This document shows, one piece after another, positions 58,547 through 62,007 of a stretch of 62,007 bases of DNA. Every line of letters begins with the position of its first letter. The first letter of the stretch is position 1. The notes beneath the pieces were generated by a model. That model saw only the letters and a list, made by a program, of their open reading frames with translations, searched no databases and was not told where the DNA came from. Origin of the DNA: Chlorokybus atmophyticus (taxonomy: Eukaryota; Streptophyta; Chlorokybophyceae; Chlorokybales; Chlorokybaceae). Both the position numbers and the translations under genes were made by a program. The stretch lies in assembly GCA_009103225.1 (NCBI GenBank), contig RHPI01002368.1, forward strand, positions 758,830-820,836, read 5' to 3'.

Positions 58547-61234
58547 TCTGACTTCAGCATCTCCCAGTTGGGTAACGCGGTCCTGTACAAGGCCAGCGAG
58601 CACGCGGCGCTGACGGGATTGAGCATCGCGCGTTTGATGCGGGAGGCGGGTGCGGGGGAGGCGTTTGTGGGAGTCACGGGGACGGGAGAGACAGGCGAGG
58701 GTTGTTGACTAACATTGTCATCAACATCACAACATCATCAGTGTATCATGATATCGTTACTGGTAGTATTATATACTTCTTGTGGCTGTCTCAGGCACAC
58801 GTGCGTACTGCGCGCGTGTGTGGTTGTTGTGCGTGGGCGCATGGGCGTGCGCGTGCGGCACAAATGCGTGTGTGCGCGTCTGTGTTTTAGTAAAGAGTGT
58901 TTTGTGTGTAAACCTTTGGTTTGGTTCCCTGTAGGTGCTGCGGTGGCGGGGTTGCGCGGGCTGGGCTCGCTTTTCTTCACGGGGTCGCATAAAACGGGCG
59001 TGAAGATCGCCACCGCCGCCGCACCCAACCTAGTCAAAGTACACAGCACTCGCTTACATCCATCCTGCGCACGCACGTGCGTCTTGTCACCTTCACACTC
59101 TGCACCCAACTCCCACACGATGCATGCATATCACTGTACCACACACACGCAGGTCCACCTCGAGCTCGGCGGCAAGGACCCGGTCTACATCCGTCCCGAC
59201 GCCGATATCGCCTCAGCAGCGGCGTCGACATCGGACGGCGCCTTCTACAACGCGGGGCAGAGCTGCTGCGCCGTCGAACGGATATACGTGCACAAATCGG
59301 TGTATGAGGAGTTTGTGGAAGAGTATATCAAACATGTGAGAGGGTTCGTTATCGGAGATCCGAGGGAGGAGAGGACGCATATCGGACCCGTGGCGAGGAA
59401 GGAACAAGTGGGGTTTTTGCAGGGACAGGTGGGAGTGGAGGTTGTGTATGACATGTGTGGTGTTGTAGTGTATCGTTGCATGTCGTGTGTTCCTACGTGG
59501 TTTGTTGCAACTTGTACGGGGCGTACATACACTGTATGTGCGCGTATGTGTGTACAGGTGTGCATGCATGCCTGTGACTGTAGGCGTGTGTGCGTGTGTG
59601 TGCGCACGCGTGTGTGTTTGTGCGCGTGTGGGCGTGTGCATCTGAGTGTAACATCGTGTTGTATGTGTACAGGTTGAAGATGCTATAAGCAAAGGTGCTG
59701 AAGTGCTTGTGAAGGGCGGGCCAATGACAGATCGCCGCGGCTACTATTTTGCGCCCGTGGTATGTACACAGACGGTCATCTTGCATGTGTGAAAATAATT
59801 GCACTCACGCACAGCACAAGGACGTGTGAGTGTGCGCGTGTGTGTGCACGCTAGGGTGCGAGTCTGCATGCGCATGCGCGTGCATGCGCATGCATGTGTG
59901 TATGTGTACGACCCTGCATGTGATTATGTTGCCTGTATGTGACAAATGCAAGCACGCACACAGATGCACGCGCATGCCCACATGCAACAACGACTTGCAT
60001 GCACGGAAACCCATGCGCACGCACATGCAAAAACACACAAGCGCGCATCACAACACACTCCTTCACGCGTGCCTCTCCCTGCACACAAACCACGCACGCA
60101 CAACCCCACGAGTCACAAACATATCCCCCCCCCCCCCCCCCCCCCGNTGGACCACTCCATGTCTCTCATGCGCCTCGAGTCTTTCGGCCCCGTGATCGGC
60201 ATCCAGCGCGTCTCCGACGACGACGAAGCGGTCGCGCTGATGGGGGACACGGAGTACGGGCTGACGGCGGGGGTGTATTCGAGGGACGAAGAGGCCGCGA
60301 TGAGGATGCTGAAGGGTGAGGGAAGGTGTCATGTTGGGGGTGGGGGTGGGATTGGGTGAACTGTGGGTGTTTGAGTAGGTGAAGACTGGGAGGTTGGGTG
60401 GGTGACGAGTGGGTGTGTAAGTGCGTCTTGAGTGAGTCTGTGGGTGGCGTGGGTTGTGAGGGGGTTGGGGATTGCGTGGTATGTGAGCTGTTGTTGTTGT
60501 TGTTTCATTTGATGGTTCAGTTGCAATGGGTATCTGTCCTCATGTCTGCGTGTTATCGTGTTGTTCCGGTCTGCTGAGGTTGAGAGTCGGTTTATGTGTC
60601 TGTGGGTGTACATCTCAATCCTGTCTGCTTGTGCGTGCAGCGCTGGATGTTGGAACTGGCTACTGGAATTGCTGCGATCGCGTGTCACCCGCTCTGCCAT
60701 GGTAAGCCCATGACTCATATGCATATGAGTTGGGTCCATACCACTTTTATTGTTTGGTGCTTCTTCACCGGTATTGAACTGTCGTTGTTGTATCACACTG
60801 TGTAAATCACAGTGCGATTTACGCATCACGTTTTAGGCATTAACCCCGTTACAGATGATGTGTGTTTCAAAGTTACACGCGTACTACTGTTATTCATGCA
60901 TGCACTGACCACATCACACACAGCCATATATACACATTGTGAGTTTTTACTGTACAACCAAACACATGGGTGTAACCTGTGTTGGGTTGTACAGTGCAGT
61001 GCCCAGTCCAACCTCATGTTAATGATCATAGTATCTCATGTTGTTGTTGTTGTCGGCAGCAGCTTCTACTGACTTTATCAAGATTATGCTTATGATATTG
61101 TTTATGTGTGGGTACAACGTGATTTTGACAACAGGTCCGGGCGAAAACATTCTGGCGTGGGTTCGACGTTGGGCCTTAACGGTTTGCGCGCGATGGTGCG
61201 GCCCAAAGCCTTGCATCTCAAGCGACAGGGATAG
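56043..61234 (+). CDS. NAD(P)-dependent aldehyde dehydrogenase, probably mitochondrial
   Basis: Thirteen exons (56043-56125, 56988-57057, 57337-57408, 57643-57684, 57848-57961, 58330-58476, 58568-58700, 58935-59038, 59153-59428, 59673-59759, about 60148-60315, 60641-60701, 61135-61234) join in phase to about 485 residues. Exon 1 is a short Arg-rich, acid-free leader (MLRASARVLACGGGGAG) suited to mitochondrial import. ALDH blocks: VNPATEEI, NVSAWNYPY (catalytic Asn), LYKASEHA, LFFTGSHKTG, LELGGKDP (catalytic Glu), NAGQSCCAVER (catalytic Cys), ESFGPVIG and YWNCCDRVSPALPWSGRKHS. The WNCCDRVSP...PWSGRKHSG ending reminds me of a little-studied ALDH group of bacteria and cyanobacteria (from memory), so the substrate is open. 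A few codons before DHSM at the start of exon 11 are lost in poly-C and an N at 60125-60147. Confidence 0.9.
58511..58545. repeat. (TG)n microsatellite in a dehydrogenase intron
   Basis: About 17 perfect TG units in the intron between exons 6 and 7. Confidence 0.95.
60125..60147. other. Poly-C tract ending in a single N: collapsed assembly gap
   Basis: Twenty-one C, a G and one N sit immediately before the visible part of dehydrogenase exon 11. The acceptor site and an estimated four to six codons expected between FAPVV and DHSM are missing. Confidence 0.85.
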
Positions 61235-62007
61235 AGTGACGTGTGCTGTCATCTCTCATCTTCATTGTGTGTCATTGGATGTGCGTCACATGACATGGGC
61301 TGTTGATGTTGGTTGGTTCGTGATCTGTAGCTTTTGTGTGCTGTTCTTCGGGTCTCGGGATGGTGATGCAGAGTGCTGTGACCTTGTCATTTGACTGATG
61401 TCTGCTCTTTTGGGTTTTGTTGGTATCTGCAATTAACCGTGTGCGCTATGAGTGTAATATATGCGATGCAAGGAGTGAAATGTATACAAAGCATGCAATG
61501 GAGTATTGTGCCATGCATGACAGATGCGATACTGACGACATGCATTTTTGTAAACTCTCAACTCCAACACGACCACCGGGCTGAGGAACCAACCGCCGAC
61601 TTCACTACTTGCGCGTGCGCTTGCGCATGCGCGTGCGCGCGCATGCTGCGTGTGCATGCATGGGAAGCAAACAGCTGCAGGTGTGATCCTCATCAGGAAT
61701 ATGGAACAGAACTTCAAGTTCACTGCTCTATAATCTATTTTGGGGCTTTTTTCCCCCGCAAATCCCCGCAATGGATGTTCTGCATCAAACAGCTTTGCCC
61801 TGTGTAAACTCGTGTGCATTTGTGATTGCATCATACCATCGCCATATAAGGATGCATCGTTGCTGGCTGGTGTCAACCTGAACCAGGAATCAGTCATTCA
61901 GTGAGCTTGATTTTCTCTCTCCTGACACCATGGCACCCCATGCACCCATACGTTTCTCCTCGCATACGCATGCGCACACATGCGCGCATTACCCCACCCC
62001 CACCCAC
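61235..62007. other. 3' flank of the dehydrogenase gene, no gene recognised
   Basis: Short random frames only. A dense alternating purine-pyrimidine run (GCGCGTGCGCTTGCGCATGC type) occurs at about 61615-61665 and another near the window end. Confidence 0.4.

Noticed and set aside
1-62007. CRISPR array, rRNA, prokaryotic operon or integron
   Set aside because: No spaced direct repeats, rRNA motifs or bacterial gene organisation were seen; spliced genes dominate.

Overview
Eukaryotic nuclear DNA: genes are split by many GT-AG introns (one GC-AG), retroelement debris is present, and there are two assembly gaps plus a single-base one. The green lineage is the best guess. The window carries a protein phosphatase with plant KAPP architecture, a PHT4/ANTR-type anion transporter with a plastid-like transit peptide, a nodulin-like/NFD4 transporter and a plant-type (CCCTAAA) telomere-like tract. 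It also carries an IP3/ryanodine-receptor-type calcium channel, which land plants lack. Together these suggest a flagellate green alga of the prasinophyte kind (Cymbomonas or Pyramimonas are my guess from memory, unproven).

Layout. 1-3780: decayed DIRS-like retrotransposon (+). 3780-7860: decayed, rearranged Ty1/copia element (-) with a probable tRNA-derived SINE inside it. 8230-14583: a broken gene (+) for a very large Gly/Ser/Thr/Ala-rich repeat protein that I cannot assign to a known family. 14584-17789: no gene seen. 17790-21237: nodulin-like MFS transporter (-), 11 exons. 21238-23841: no gene seen. 23842-30766: KAPP-like phosphatase (-), with an N-terminal membrane anchor, duplicated small exons, a 2.5 kb repeat exon, an FHA domain and a PP2C domain. 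30767-31765: shared upstream region with the next gene. 31766-49061: IP3R/RyR-superfamily channel (+), several dozen exons. 49970-55676: PHT4-type transporter (-), 13 exons. 55677-56042: short divergent promoter region. 56043-61234: aldehyde dehydrogenase (+), 13 exons, probably mitochondrial.

Exon structures of the transporter, dehydrogenase and most phosphatase exons were rebuilt by hand. Each junction was accepted only if the splice dinucleotides, the reading phase and the family alignment agreed. Introns are rich in irregular alternating purine-pyrimidine (GT/CA/CG) sequence.

Most interesting: (i) a divergent calcium channel whose pore loop lacks the GGGVGD-type selectivity filter and whose IP3-contact residues look poorly conserved, head-to-head with a KAPP-like phosphatase carrying a recently amplified, higher-order repeat; (ii) a large, apparently undescribed repeat protein with a recurring Cys module (VYxAVLxGCxxxCSFYG), broken by point lesions, one of them at a perfect 16-bp-arm palindrome.
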